From: a virus
IMG/VR virus record: IMGVR_UViG_3300045962_000031
Location: 1 to 29,935 of that record
Strand: one strand, 5' to 3'
Length of the DNA: 29,935 nucleotides
Part shown: in pieces, positions 1 through 7,544 of the stretch
Layout of the letters: each line of letters begins with the position of its first letter
How positions within the stretch are numbered: position 1 is the first letter of the stretch
Position numbers and translations under genes: made by a program
The notes under the pieces: model-generated
Databases searched by the model: none
The model's input: only the letters and a program-made list of their open reading frames with translations
Told to the model about the DNA's origin: nothing

Positions 1-21
1 TTCCCCATGAGGCGCAAGTAA

Positions 22-50
22 TTGCATTTGTATCGATATACAGGTATACT
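22..50 (+). promoter_or_regulatory. Candidate sigma70-type promoter
   Basis: TTGCAT (22-27) and TATACT (45-50) lie 17 bases apart, close to the consensus. Transcription would begin near 57 and run into the terminator at 76-149 and then the two tiny ORFs at 159-348. The octamer GGTATACT at 43-50 recurs at 562-569, just ahead of the terminase genes. The match is by eye only; such boxes occur by chance in AT-rich DNA. Confidence 0.4.
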
Positions 51-75
51 TATTACTCATGTAGGTGATTGAGAC

Positions 76-149
76 TCCACTGCACACGTGGAACCCCTTT
101 CGCCACTAGTTAGTGACTCCCAGTCATTTTTGTGCAGTGGATTTTTTTT
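76..149 (+). terminator. Intrinsic terminator with long branched loop
   Basis: An 11-bp perfect inverted repeat, TCCACTGCACA (76-86) and TGTGCAGTGGA (131-141), is followed directly by eight T residues (142-149). The 44-base loop contains a smaller CACT/AGTG stem around 103-114, giving a Y-shaped fold. It either ends transcripts entering from the left of the window or terminates a short RNA started at the promoter-like site at 22-50. Confidence 0.7.
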
Positions 150-158
150 GGGATATTT

Positions 159-254
159 ATGACAAAGCCAAAGTGGACTGCTGGGTTTTGGACTACCATA
201 GTAATCATTTTCATAGCTATTGCGATAGCGATGTTCTACATGAAGTATGTTTAA
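159..254 (+). CDS. Tiny single-pass membrane protein (31 aa)
   Basis: The ORF starts at ATG 159 just after the T-run of a terminator. It encodes a short polar N terminus with basic residues (MTKPKW) followed by a continuous hydrophobic stretch of about 20 residues (ending IAIAIAMFY) and a short KYV tail. This is the layout of a single membrane helix. The upstream ribosome site is weak (GGGA at 149-152). It overlaps the next tiny ORF by 8 bases, which suggests translational coupling. The family is not recognised. Phage miniproteins of this shape include holins, antiholins and superinfection-exclusion proteins, but nothing here decides between these. It could also be a chance ORF; two consecutive TM-coding ORFs make that less likely. 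Confidence 0.45.
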   Translation: MTKPKWTAGFWTTIVIIFIAIAIAMFYMKYV

Positions 255-348
255 ATTCAGCTGTTGGTTTTGCATCATTCTGTTATTTTTGTTGATAGGG
301 TTTATAGCTGGCTTCTTTGGGCTTGAGCAGTACTTAGCAGCAGTTTGA
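247..348 (+). CDS. Tiny single-pass membrane protein (33 aa)
   Basis: The ORF begins at ATG 247 inside the end of the preceding tiny ORF and encodes MFKFSCWF followed by a strongly hydrophobic run (IILLFLLIGFIAGFFG) and a short EQYLAAV tail: one predicted membrane helix with a GxxxG-like glycine pattern. There is no good Shine-Dalgarno, so expression would rely on coupling to the upstream ORF. A strong terminator follows 20 bases after its stop, so the pair 159-348 forms a closed unit between two terminators. The family is not recognised; a holin/antiholin-like role is a guess from shape and pairing only. Confidence 0.45.
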   Translation: MFKFSCWFCIILLFLLIGFIAGFFGLEQYLAAV

Positions 349-367
349 CTCCTCCTGGTAGACGTTA

Positions 368-402
368 GGCTTGCCTCTTACTCCAAGGCAAGCCATTTTT
401 TT
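368..402 (+). terminator. Rho-independent terminator
   Basis: A perfect 8-bp stem, GGCTTGCC (368-375) and GGCAAGCC (387-394), has an 11-base loop and is followed by A and seven Ts (396-402). It separates the tiny membrane ORFs from the terminase operon. The stretch 403-540 that follows holds no ORF or obvious structure that I can support. Confidence 0.85.
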
Positions 403-540
403 GCCTAAAATCCGAGTGGTTAGGTCCACAAATCTCCCCAGATTTCACGCTGCGCTTCATGCGTATACGGATAATAACGCGTTAAGTGCTTGTGTTGCAT
501 AGTTTTTTCAGATATTTTTTGCTTATTGTTACTCAGATAA

Positions 541-569
541 TGTACAATGAATAGCGACTATGGTATACT
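541..569 (+). promoter_or_regulatory. Candidate promoter for the packaging/head operon
   Basis: TGTACA (541-546) and TATACT (564-569) are 17 bases apart, and TGG precedes the -10 box, giving an extended -10 pattern. An alternative reading is TTGCTT (519-524) with TACAAT (543-548) at 18 bases. Either would start RNA just before the ribosome site GGAGGT at 575-580. The region lies after a terminator and before a long co-directional gene run, so a promoter is expected here, but which boxes are used is uncertain. Confidence 0.4.
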
Positions 570-589
570 CCGATGGAGGTTAGTCTAAC

Positions 590-1060
590 TTGTTGATTTA
601 TAAGCATATTATGAAAGACGACGCAATTGATCTAACGATAAGAGAGAAGCGAGCGCTACGCAAGGCCGCAGGTTCCCCGTATTCTGTACGCAAGCAGTAC
701 ATCGATAATATGCGCGAATATGTCGCGAGCCAGAATTATGCGGGGAAGATTCAAGGCTATATCACTGAATTGCACGATATAAATCGGGAACTCAAGAAGC
801 ATAATAGCGTTCCTTTCATTGGTCCAGATGGGCTTATTCAGAATGAGAATTATATCGATCTGGATAGCGCAAAAGTTAGAATTGTGGCATTGTCCAAGGC
901 TATCGACTCTAGTCTTAAAATGCTCGACAAAGTTATGCCTAATGTTGTTGCCGCTCCCATAAAGGAGGAAGGGGAAGATACTGACAATGGTTCCTTTGCA
1001 CATGCCTTGCAGGAAGTCGAGCAACGCGTATCTAACGAGCGTAATAAACTGCTTAATTAA
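590..1060 (+). CDS. Probable small terminase subunit
   Basis: This 156-residue, mostly helical, charged protein sits directly upstream of the large terminase, the usual place for the DNA-recognition subunit of the packaging motor. I see no diagnostic motif, so the assignment rests on position, size and predicted helical character. The start chosen is TTG 590 because GGAGGT at 575-580 lies 9 bases upstream; an in-frame ATG at 611 would be 30 bases from that site. The stop codon shares its final A with the ATG of the large terminase (TAATG), so the two are translationally coupled. The N-terminal third is rich in Arg/Lys, fitting a DNA-binding role. It could instead be an unrelated packaging-associated protein. 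Confidence 0.6.
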   Translation: MLIYKHIMKDDAIDLTIREKRALRKAAGSPYSVRKQYIDNMREYVASQNYAGKIQGYITELHDINRELKKHNSVPFIGPDGLIQNENYIDLDSAKVRIVALSKAIDSSLKMLDKVMPNVVAAPIKEEGEDTDNGSFAHALQEVEQRVSNERNKLLN

Positions 1061-2550
1061 TGAGCATTGTTCGCGCCATAGAAAAGGCTAGATTTGATCC
1101 GGGTTGGTTCATCTCTAACGTTTTGCGTATTGTGGCTGATCAATGGCAGCTGGAAATGCTCGAAGCTGCATGTGATGTCGAGCGTAATATGCTGGGCTTG
1201 CCCACAGTTTGCAACCATGATGCGCGTAATAAATTGACGTTTCGCTCGATGCATGGGCCAGGAAAAACCTTCGGCATAGCTCTGCTCGCTCACTGGTGGA
1301 ATTTTACGCGACGCGGTCGTATTGTGGCTACAGCCTGTAAAGAAAAACAGCTAACTTCTCGTTTTTTCCCAGAGTTCTCCAAAGTAGGATCTAATGCTAT
1401 TGCTGCTTATCGTAAATGTTATGATATAGCAGCTTTACGCGTATTGTGGGCGGATGATAGGGATTATTTTCTAGTCGGTGAGACTGCCAGTAGTCCTGAG
1501 TCGTTAGCGGGATATCACCATGACTATTTGTTATTCCTTGTTGAAGAAGCATCGGGTATTCGAGAAGATTTGTACCCTGTGATTGAAGGTGCGATTAGTA
1601 CGGGCGTTATGAATGTTTTAGTCATGATCGGGAATCCTACGCGCAATATCGGCACATTCTATTCTTCCCACAAAAAGCGCGAATTAGCTGATCAGTATTA
1701 CCGTTGTCATGTGTCATTAGACAAAACGACTCGCGTCAATCCTAACTGGGTGGCGCAGATGGAGCGTAAATACGGGAAGAATTCGCCCATCGTAAAGATT
1801 CGCTGTTATGGTGAATTTGCTGATGCAGATCCAGACCAGCTGATTTCGATGGAATGGTTGCAGCGTGCATTTCAGGATGAACGTAAAAGTGATGGTTCTA
1901 TTCCACGATGGAAGATTAGCGTAGACGTTAGTGATGGAGGTGAAGATGAAACAGTCATAACGCTAGCTCAAGAGTTCGATACTTTTATGCTCATGCGGAG
2001 ATGTGTGAGGCGTTCTTATGAAAAAGTTATGGCAACTGTAGAGTGTGAAAACGATGTTTTGGCAGTTCTTGATAATTTTGATATATGTTACGATAGTGTC
2101 GAGTTTATAGTTGATTCGTTAGGTGTAGGTGCAGGCGTTAGAGATAACTTATTGCGTAAGGGGCATAGTGTCGCAGCGTTTAAAGGTGGTGCAGCTTCGT
2201 CCAATAAATTACGTTGGAGAAATAAACGCGTCCAATCTTATTGGTCTCTCCATAACGCCCTGCGCGATGCGCGTATTTCTTATGCTGATGATTTTTTCGA
2301 AAATGAAAACGATCAAGCAGAGTATGAAGCGCAGCTACTTTCTATTCGTGTTAAGCATTCAATTGAAAAGTTAGAAGATTTACAGACGAAGGAAGAAATG
2401 AAACGGGGTGGCATTGCTTCCCCTGACATGGCAGATTCATCTATGATGCTTTTCTCTAACGTGCCAGTTGTTCAGCTTGATGAAGTTGATACATTTGGTG
2501 TAGTTGGTGGAAGTTATACAGATGATTACTATGATATCGCTATAGGCTAA
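1060..2550 (+). CDS. Terminase large subunit (ATPase and nuclease)
   Basis: This is the motor that threads DNA into the prohead and cuts the concatemer. The 496-residue length is typical. The ATPase half shows a Walker A-type loop RSMHGPGKT at residues 62-70 and a hydrophobic strand ending LFLVEEAS near 158-165 as Walker B. Here the usual Asp-Glu pair reads Glu-Glu. The coupling motif follows (MIGNPTRNIGTFY, about 189-201). The RNase H-like nuclease half starts at the acidic strand ISVDVSDGGEDET (287-298), continues with VEFIVDSLGVGAG (347-359), and ends with SPDMADSS near residue 460, giving the expected three acidic clusters. It overlaps the small-subunit gene by one base and is followed after 7 bases by the portal gene. 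Identification is secure; the exact packaging type (cos, pac) cannot be read from the sequence. Confidence 0.95.
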   Translation: MSIVRAIEKARFDPGWFISNVLRIVADQWQLEMLEAACDVERNMLGLPTVCNHDARNKLTFRSMHGPGKTFGIALLAHWWNFTRRGRIVATACKEKQLTSRFFPEFSKVGSNAIAAYRKCYDIAALRVLWADDRDYFLVGETASSPESLAGYHHDYLLFLVEEASGIREDLYPVIEGAISTGVMNVLVMIGNPTRNIGTFYSSHKKRELADQYYRCHVSLDKTTRVNPNWVAQMERKYGKNSPIVKIRCYGEFADADPDQLISMEWLQRAFQDERKSDGSIPRWKISVDVSDGGEDETVITLAQEFDTFMLMRRCVRRSYEKVMATVECENDVLAVLDNFDICYDSVEFIVDSLGVGAGVRDNLLRKGHSVAAFKGGAASSNKLRWRNKRVQSYWSLHNALRDARISYADDFFENENDQAEYEAQLLSIRVKHSIEKLEDLQTKEEMKRGGIASPDMADSSMMLFSNVPVVQLDEVDTFGVVGGSYTDDYYDIAIG

Positions 2551-2557
2551 CGTTTAA

Positions 2558-4966
2558 ATGAGTGATGCACAATTAAAATTAAAAGATATCGCGTGGAGTG
2601 AGAGCATTATATATGGCTCTAACGCGTTTTCTGGGAAGTATAATCCTGATGATTTAGTAGGTAGAAAAGGGTTTGCTATCTACAAGAAAATGCTGTTAGA
2701 CGATCAGGTAAAAGCAGTTGTTTTATTTAAACGCGACGCTATAACGTCTAGGGATTATTTATTTGTTCCCCATGATAACTTATCAGGTGATGAAAACGAT
2801 AGGCGAATTAACGTTTTTAATGAAGCACTTGAACAAATGGATGGAACTTTTTTTAACGCCCTGAATGGTATTATGTCTGCTATGTATAATGGCTTTTCCC
2901 TAACTGAAAAGATATACAGACAATTTACAGTAGACAATAAACTATATTGGGGTATCCAAGCTTTAAAAATACGCCCCTTTGATACTTTTAAATTTAAAGT
3001 CGATGAGTATGGAAATATTGAAGCGTTAATACAAGAATTTAATAATAAGACGCAGAAGCTTGATATTAGAGATTTTATTTACTTAGTCAATAGGCCAGAT
3101 GTTGACGATCATTACGGGCAATCTGAGTTGCGCGAAGCGTATCGTGATTGGTTTAGTAAAGACATAGCAATTAAATTTAGAAATATTTGGTTAGAAAAAC
3201 ATGCTACTGGATATCGTTGGGTAGAGCCTGCTGCTGATACGGATAAAAAGTTGCGTGTAGGTTCAGCGGAGTATAACGCTATCGTTGACATGCTTAACTC
3301 AAAAACTGCTGGTAGTGGTTTTATTCTTCCCTCTGGATATACTTTAAAGTTTACCTTCCCATCTAATAACGTTGCATTTGATGATGCGATTTCGAGTGCT
3401 AACATGGGAATTTCGCGTTGTTTATTAGTCCCTAATTTGCTTGGGATATCTGAACAGGGTAAATATGGATCTAGGGCGTTAGGTGTAGAGCAATTAGACG
3501 CTTTTTTCTGGACGTTAGATACAATCGCTAATAATTTATCCTCTGCGCTCAATACGCAGTTATTTGAAGAGTTAGGCGACGCTAACTGGGGCGATGGTGA
3601 GTACCCAAGGTTTACATTTAAGCCCGTTAGTGAAAAAAGAAAAATGGAGATTGTCGAAAAATGGATGCAATTAGTCGAAAAGGGAACTGTTAGGGCGACA
3701 AATAGAGATGAGGATCATTTAAGGGAACTCCTTGAATTTCCGCAAAAGCATGAGGAAGGTGAAGATAATAGTTCAATCGATTCGTTAGATGCGCAACAAA
3801 TATCCGCTTTAGTGGACATAACGTCCAAAATAAAAAGCAAGCAGTTAGACAAAGGAACTGCGATTCTAGTTATATTGCATACTTTGCCATTGAATAGAGA
3901 AGAAGCAGAGGAATTAGTTAATTCGATAAAGGTCGATGTGAATGTTGCTGGGGATAATAACGATAATAATAACGGTGGTGATAGTGCTGGGGATAATCCT
4001 TCTAACGTGGGTGATAATGATCCTCAGCCTGTTGTTCCCAAAGTGGAAGATGAAACGATTGTTGGGAGATCGACAAAGACAATAGTAGCTTCCCCAGGTG
4101 CTTACACGCGTGCATTAAAGCGAGTTGCCTTTGCCGTTATAGCTCAGAATACGGATGATATTATCGCACTAAATGTAATGCGATTGTCTTCTGTTATCGA
4201 TCAAGGGGTTAAGGCGATCTTTGAAAATATTGAAGATTTAAATAGCGTAGACGTTAGCAAGGTAACTTTTCCTGGGCGCATTAAAACAAAGCTTAGATCG
4301 ATTTGTAGAAAGTTTTTAGATCGCGGGTGGAACCTGGGCATCAGACATGCACAGGATGAAATCGATAAATCAAGGGGGCAAAGATTCACGCGCATTGATT
4401 TCGAAGTGTTAGGTGATCAAGCGGAAAAATTGCTGGCTGGCAGATCTTACAGCATGGCAGGTAAATTATCGGATGATACAGCTGATATCATAAAGAATGC
4501 CATTCTGCAAGGTTTTAAGGCAGGTAAAAGCGTTGATCAGGTGTTAAAAGATATTTATCAAATGCTTATGGCCAAGGGTTTAGTAAGCCCTGAAGCTGCC
4601 GCTGAAATAGTTCCCGACATAGAGATTGTTGCTAGTGCCCCCCATAGGTTAAAGACGTTAGTTAGAACTGGCCTATTTGAAGCAGTTAATTCTGCACGTT
4701 ATGAATATTTTAATGATCCAGAATTAGGCGACTATGTTTCTGCATTAGAATTTAGTGCAATATTAGATTCAAGAACTACCCCTATCTGTGAAGCACTTGA
4801 TGGTGAAATTTACCATAAAGGACATGATTATTGGGAATCTAACGAAATGGTACCACCGCTGCATTATAATTGCCGTTCACTTTTAATCGCTGTGACTGAA
4901 AGAGATGACTGGGAGGAATCAGAGCCAATTTCGCCTGATCTCAAGCCACAAGAAGGCTTTAGATAA
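2558..4966 (+). CDS. Portal protein fused to MuF-type head protein
   Basis: At 802 residues this is much longer than an ordinary portal. Residues about 1-450 look like the DUF935 (Mu gp29-type) portal family: the N-terminal helical region with YKKMLLDDQVKAVV, then the core with LREAYRDWFSKD and LLGISEQGKYGSR. A low-complexity Asn/Asp/Gly linker occupies about 462-495. The C-terminal part, with LDSRTTPICEALDG and PPLHYNCRSLL at about 740-780, carries the signature of the Mu gpF/SPP1 gp7 minor head protein family. In Mu these are two separate genes (29 and 30), so this is a natural fusion of the DNA-entry portal with the head-morphogenesis protein. It starts at ATG 2558 without a strong ribosome site, 7 bases after the terminase stop. 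Confidence 0.9.
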   Translation: MSDAQLKLKDIAWSESIIYGSNAFSGKYNPDDLVGRKGFAIYKKMLLDDQVKAVVLFKRDAITSRDYLFVPHDNLSGDENDRRINVFNEALEQMDGTFFNALNGIMSAMYNGFSLTEKIYRQFTVDNKLYWGIQALKIRPFDTFKFKVDEYGNIEALIQEFNNKTQKLDIRDFIYLVNRPDVDDHYGQSELREAYRDWFSKDIAIKFRNIWLEKHATGYRWVEPAADTDKKLRVGSAEYNAIVDMLNSKTAGSGFILPSGYTLKFTFPSNNVAFDDAISSANMGISRCLLVPNLLGISEQGKYGSRALGVEQLDAFFWTLDTIANNLSSALNTQLFEELGDANWGDGEYPRFTFKPVSEKRKMEIVEKWMQLVEKGTVRATNRDEDHLRELLEFPQKHEEGEDNSSIDSLDAQQISALVDITSKIKSKQLDKGTAILVILHTLPLNREEAEELVNSIKVDVNVAGDNNDNNNGGDSAGDNPSNVGDNDPQPVVPKVEDETIVGRSTKTIVASPGAYTRALKRVAFAVIAQNTDDIIALNVMRLSSVIDQGVKAIFENIEDLNSVDVSKVTFPGRIKTKLRSICRKFLDRGWNLGIRHAQDEIDKSRGQRFTRIDFEVLGDQAEKLLAGRSYSMAGKLSDDTADIIKNAILQGFKAGKSVDQVLKDIYQMLMAKGLVSPEAAAEIVPDIEIVASAPHRLKTLVRTGLFEAVNSARYEYFNDPELGDYVSALEFSAILDSRTTPICEALDGEIYHKGHDYWESNEMVPPLHYNCRSLLIAVTERDDWEESEPISPDLKPQEGFR

Positions 4967-4975
4967 ATAGTCAAA

Positions 4976-5197
4976 ATGAATAAGTTAAGCTTAGCAGATG
5001 TTCAATTGATTCGAATAGAATATGCTAGCGGCAAACATTCATGTAGGACATTAGCTAAAAAATATGGTGTATGTAAAACGCACATCGCCTATGTGCTCAA
5101 TAGTAAGAGATGGAAGCGTGTACCTATACCTTATTGGTTAGAGTTACAAATACAGCACGTTAAGGAAAGGAACATAAAATTTTTTAGAACTGCGTAG
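4976..5197 (+). CDS. Small helix-turn-helix protein (homing-endonuclease-type module)
   Basis: The 73-residue protein is almost entirely one DNA-binding module: a helix LADVQLIRIEYASGKHS, a helix LAKKYGV, and a recognition helix region ending YVLNSKRWKRVPI. This pattern (IR..Y..G..S...LA..YGV...I..VL....W..V) is known from C-terminal helix-turn-helix segments of phage HNH and GIY-YIG homing endonucleases, but no nuclease domain is present in this gene or its neighbours. It is the first of three consecutive genes with this module. A DNA-binding regulator, or the residue of an invading homing element, are both possible. Confidence 0.7.
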   Translation: MNKLSLADVQLIRIEYASGKHSCRTLAKKYGVCKTHIAYVLNSKRWKRVPIPYWLELQIQHVKERNIKFFRTA

Positions 5198-5211
5198 TTT
5201 GGGGAGGTATT

Positions 5212-5610
5212 ATGTACGACTATTATGATATTAGGGAACGTCAAAGAGTATACGAAAAATTAAATGAAGAAAAAGTAATAGACATTCGATATAGATATGC
5301 GCAAGGTGACATATCCTGCAAACAGTTAGGGAAGCAATATGGTTGTAGTTCTAAGCATATTTGGGAGATTCTAAGAGGATTAGAATATAGACATTTGCCC
5401 ATTTCTGCTAAGTTGCAAGAAAAAATTATGTTGCGACTTGAGGAAAATAGATACAATTCAAATCGAAAGTTAGACATTGATGATGTTAAGTGGATTCGTA
5501 AAGTTTATCAAACAGGTTCTTTAAAAGTTCAACAGTTAGCTGATATTTTTGGTGTGACGCGATCAGCTATCTATCATATAATATCTGGTCGCACGTGGAA
5601 AAATATATGA
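5212..5610 (+). CDS. Tandem double helix-turn-helix protein
   Basis: The 132 residues carry two copies of the same module as the upstream gene: residues about 18-64 (KVIDIRYRYAQGD through LGKQYGC to ILRGLEYRHLPI) and about 84-131 (DVKWIRKVYQTGS through LADIFGV to IISGRTWKNI). The start ATG 5212 has a good ribosome site (GGGGAGG at about 5200-5206). The two modules are diverged from each other, so this is not a very recent duplication. A tandem array would let one chain read a longer or repeated DNA target. There is no catalytic domain. The stop overlaps the next gene's start (ATGA at 5607). Confidence 0.7.
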   Translation: MYDYYDIRERQRVYEKLNEEKVIDIRYRYAQGDISCKQLGKQYGCSSKHIWEILRGLEYRHLPISAKLQEKIMLRLEENRYNSNRKLDIDDVKWIRKVYQTGSLKVQQLADIFGVTRSAIYHIISGRTWKNI

Positions 5611-5780
5611 GCCGAACTATAGAAAAATTGACGCGCTGTGAAATACAGTCTATATGGAAAGATTTTCAATCTGGCACTTCATATCGAAAGTTAGTTGAAC
5701 AGTATGACATCACACTATACACTGCTAGAAAGGTAATTTCAGAGCAGATGAAATGGAGGTACAATGGAGTACCAAAATAA
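5607..5780 (+). CDS. Third small helix-turn-helix protein
   Basis: The ORF can be opened at GTG 5595, but ATG 5607 is preferred because it overlaps the upstream stop in an ATGA junction, a sign of coupled translation. The 57-residue product holds one diverged copy of the module: LTRCEIQSIWKDFQSGTS, then LVEQYDI, then a second helix ending MKWRYNGV. It is less well conserved than the other three copies (the IR and YGV positions have changed), so it may be decaying or specialised. Confidence 0.6.
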   Translation: MSRTIEKLTRCEIQSIWKDFQSGTSYRKLVEQYDITLYTARKVISEQMKWRYNGVPK

Positions 5781-6116
5781 ATGGTTTCGCATAGCTGTAT
5801 CATTGTTAATATTTTCGTAATTCATAAGAATTATTTAGTCGACTTTGGCTGGTGGAGTTCTTGCACACCACAAGAAATTCCCGATGCAATACGTAAGGCG
5901 ATAAGTACATTTAATCATTATTTAATAGATGATACTAACGAGAAGGTTAGAGCAACGCGCAAGGAAATTTTCGATAAAATGCTAGACGTATTCGACGAAA
6001 TTGCTAACGAGGAAGATGAGAATTTAGCTATGGGATACCCTAAGCTTGGGGTTAAGGGGCGGATAGCTTTAGAAACTGTTGAAGAAACTAATGCTTATAT
6101 GGTCCTAACAAAATGA
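5781..6116 (+). CDS. Hypothetical protein between portal and protease
   Basis: The family is not recognised. The 111-residue ORF opens at ATG 5781, but no ribosome site lies at a good distance. The nearest strong site (GGAGGT 5755-5760) sits instead just before ATG 5764 in another frame, which reads 18 codons (ending RIAVSLLIFS) and stops. The credible part of the 111-residue protein begins around WWSSCTPQEIPDAIRKAI and is helical and acidic in the middle (IFDKMLDVFDEIANEEDEN). The end overlaps the protease gene as ATGA, fixing the 3' end and frame. Either the first 25 or so codons are not translated as drawn, or the reading frame has been disturbed near 5800-5820. Confidence 0.5.
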   Translation: MVSHSCIIVNIFVIHKNYLVDFGWWSSCTPQEIPDAIRKAISTFNHYLIDDTNEKVRATRKEIFDKMLDVFDEIANEEDENLAMGYPKLGVKGRIALETVEETNAYMVLTK

Positions 6117-7129
6117 ATACTATTATTCAGGAAATATTTGCCACTGGAAAATGGAATGGTTTCTCTTTTACGCTTAACGATTTGCGTAAAATGGCAACGT
6201 CTTTCCATTCTTTAAAGAATGTTTTACAGGTTCCTCTGAAATTTGGACATAACAAAGACCAGCCCATGACAGATGGGGCACCTGCTATAGGGTGGGTTTC
6301 TGATGTTTTTGTCAAGGACACTAAGTTAGTTGCTGAGTTCAGTGACATCCCTGATATTGTCTATAATGCTATGGAGAAGAAGCTTTATAGAAATGTATCT
6401 ATAGAGTTAGATTTTGATGTAGAGTATAAGAATTCTTTTTACGACTTTGTTTTAACAGGCGTTGCTTTGCTGGGTTCATCTTTACCAGCCGTTAACGTTC
6501 TGAATGATCTGACTAAATACATGACTAGCGATCGTTTTCATGCATTTTCTAAAAAAGAAAATGCTGATTATTACGTCGCTTATAGTCATAAATCTTTTAC
6601 TATGAATGGTGATAATATGAGTGAAGATAATACAAAAGCTGAGCTAGAAATTTTGAAGGCTAAGTTGAAAGCTGAATCTGAAAAGTTTGCTGCTGAGCGA
6701 AAAAATTGGGAAGTAGCTGAGGCGAAGCGTAAAGAAGATGCCGCTAACGCGAAGTTTACCAGTGACAAAGCAAACCTAGAGAAAACACTAGAAAATTTGA
6801 TTGCGGAAAAGAAGATTTTCCCAAATCAGAGGGAAGGCATTCTAAAAGATCTAACAAGGGATAACATTGAGCAACGTCTCTTCACTGTGGGTATTCTAAA
6901 GGATAGCCCTGCCGTTAGTGATTTGAGTAAGGATAAGCAATTTTCGCGCGGATCTGGAACAACTTCTAAGCAAGAAGAAGGTAGGCCAGACGATATCCTG
7001 TTGCAAAAAATAGCAGCAGCAAGGCTGGCTAATCCTGGCATGACGTTCACTAATGCGAAGCATATGGTATATAGTGCTAACCCTGATCTTGCATCGCGCT
7101 ATTTGAGAATGGATGGTATGATAGATTAG
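6113..7129 (+). CDS. Prohead protease with C-terminal scaffold
   Basis: The first 150 or so residues resemble the Mu gpI-type prohead protease: VPLKFGHNKDQP with His46, APAIGWVSDV at 57-66, and LYRNVSIELD with Ser96 as likely nucleophile, in the His-Ser arrangement of the capsid-maturation serine proteases. Residues about 170-250 form a long charged coiled coil (AELEILKAKLKAESEKF onward), typical of the internal scaffold. In Mu and lambda the scaffold is also made separately from an internal start; here in-frame ATGs at 6602 and 6617 follow weak sites and would give about 170-175 residues. The gene overlaps its upstream neighbour by 4 bases and precedes the decoration and capsid genes, as expected for head assembly. 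Confidence 0.85.
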   Translation: MNTIIQEIFATGKWNGFSFTLNDLRKMATSFHSLKNVLQVPLKFGHNKDQPMTDGAPAIGWVSDVFVKDTKLVAEFSDIPDIVYNAMEKKLYRNVSIELDFDVEYKNSFYDFVLTGVALLGSSLPAVNVLNDLTKYMTSDRFHAFSKKENADYYVAYSHKSFTMNGDNMSEDNTKAELEILKAKLKAESEKFAAERKNWEVAEAKRKEDAANAKFTSDKANLEKTLENLIAEKKIFPNQREGILKDLTRDNIEQRLFTVGILKDSPAVSDLSKDKQFSRGSGTTSKQEEGRPDDILLQKIAAARLANPGMTFTNAKHMVYSANPDLASRYLRMDGMID

Positions 7130-7161
7130 GTTTCCCATAAATTTTTTAGAGGTAATTTTAA

Positions 7162-7512
7162 ATGAGCTATAATGAAACTATTAGTGTACGCGCTGGTGCT
7201 GATTTGCGTGCTAAACAATATTTTGCTGTCGAGATTGATGGAACTCTTTCAGGTGCACCGTTAGTGACAGCAGGAATTCTAGCGAATAAGCCAAATAATG
7301 GTGAAGATGCGACTATTGTTTATGCGGGTAGATCGAAGTTCAGAGCAGGTGGTACTGTTACTGCGGGGGGTTTGCTGACAGTGAATAGCACTGGTTATTT
7401 TACAGCGGCCTCAAGCACTAATCAGGTTGTCGGTAAATGCGAGATCGCTGCTAACTCTGGAAGTATAACGCACGGAATTTTTAATTTTGCTAATGCTGGT
7501 TACTACGCATAA
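7162..7512 (+). CDS. Head decoration/capsid-stabilising protein
   Basis: The 116-residue, glycine- and alanine-rich beta protein sits between protease/scaffold and major capsid genes. It resembles the DUF2190-type small capsid proteins: an N-terminal segment ISVRAGADLRAKQYFAVEID, a central GRSKFRAGGTVTAGGLLTV and a C-terminal VVGKCEIAANSGSI. Such proteins bind the mature capsid lattice and stabilise it. Ribosome site AGAGGT precedes ATG 7162. Function is inferred from position and overall similarity. Confidence 0.75.
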   Translation: MSYNETISVRAGADLRAKQYFAVEIDGTLSGAPLVTAGILANKPNNGEDATIVYAGRSKFRAGGTVTAGGLLTVNSTGYFTAASSTNQVVGKCEIAANSGSITHGIFNFANAGYYA

Positions 7513-7544
7513 TTAGCTAACTATTTAATTAAGAGGATAATATT

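Noticed and set aside
113-295. A 60-codon ORF beginning at 113
   Set aside because: It runs across a strong terminator stem and has a Cys/His-rich, unlikely composition; the two membrane-helix ORFs in other frames are better supported.
4812-5934. A stretch of about 1.1 kb over the HTH cassette without any CTAACG/CGTTAG copy, taken as a sign of recent acquisition
   Set aside because: With about 120 copies and mean spacing near 250 bases, one gap of this size is expected by chance; other gaps of 0.8-0.9 kb occur in clearly core tail genes.
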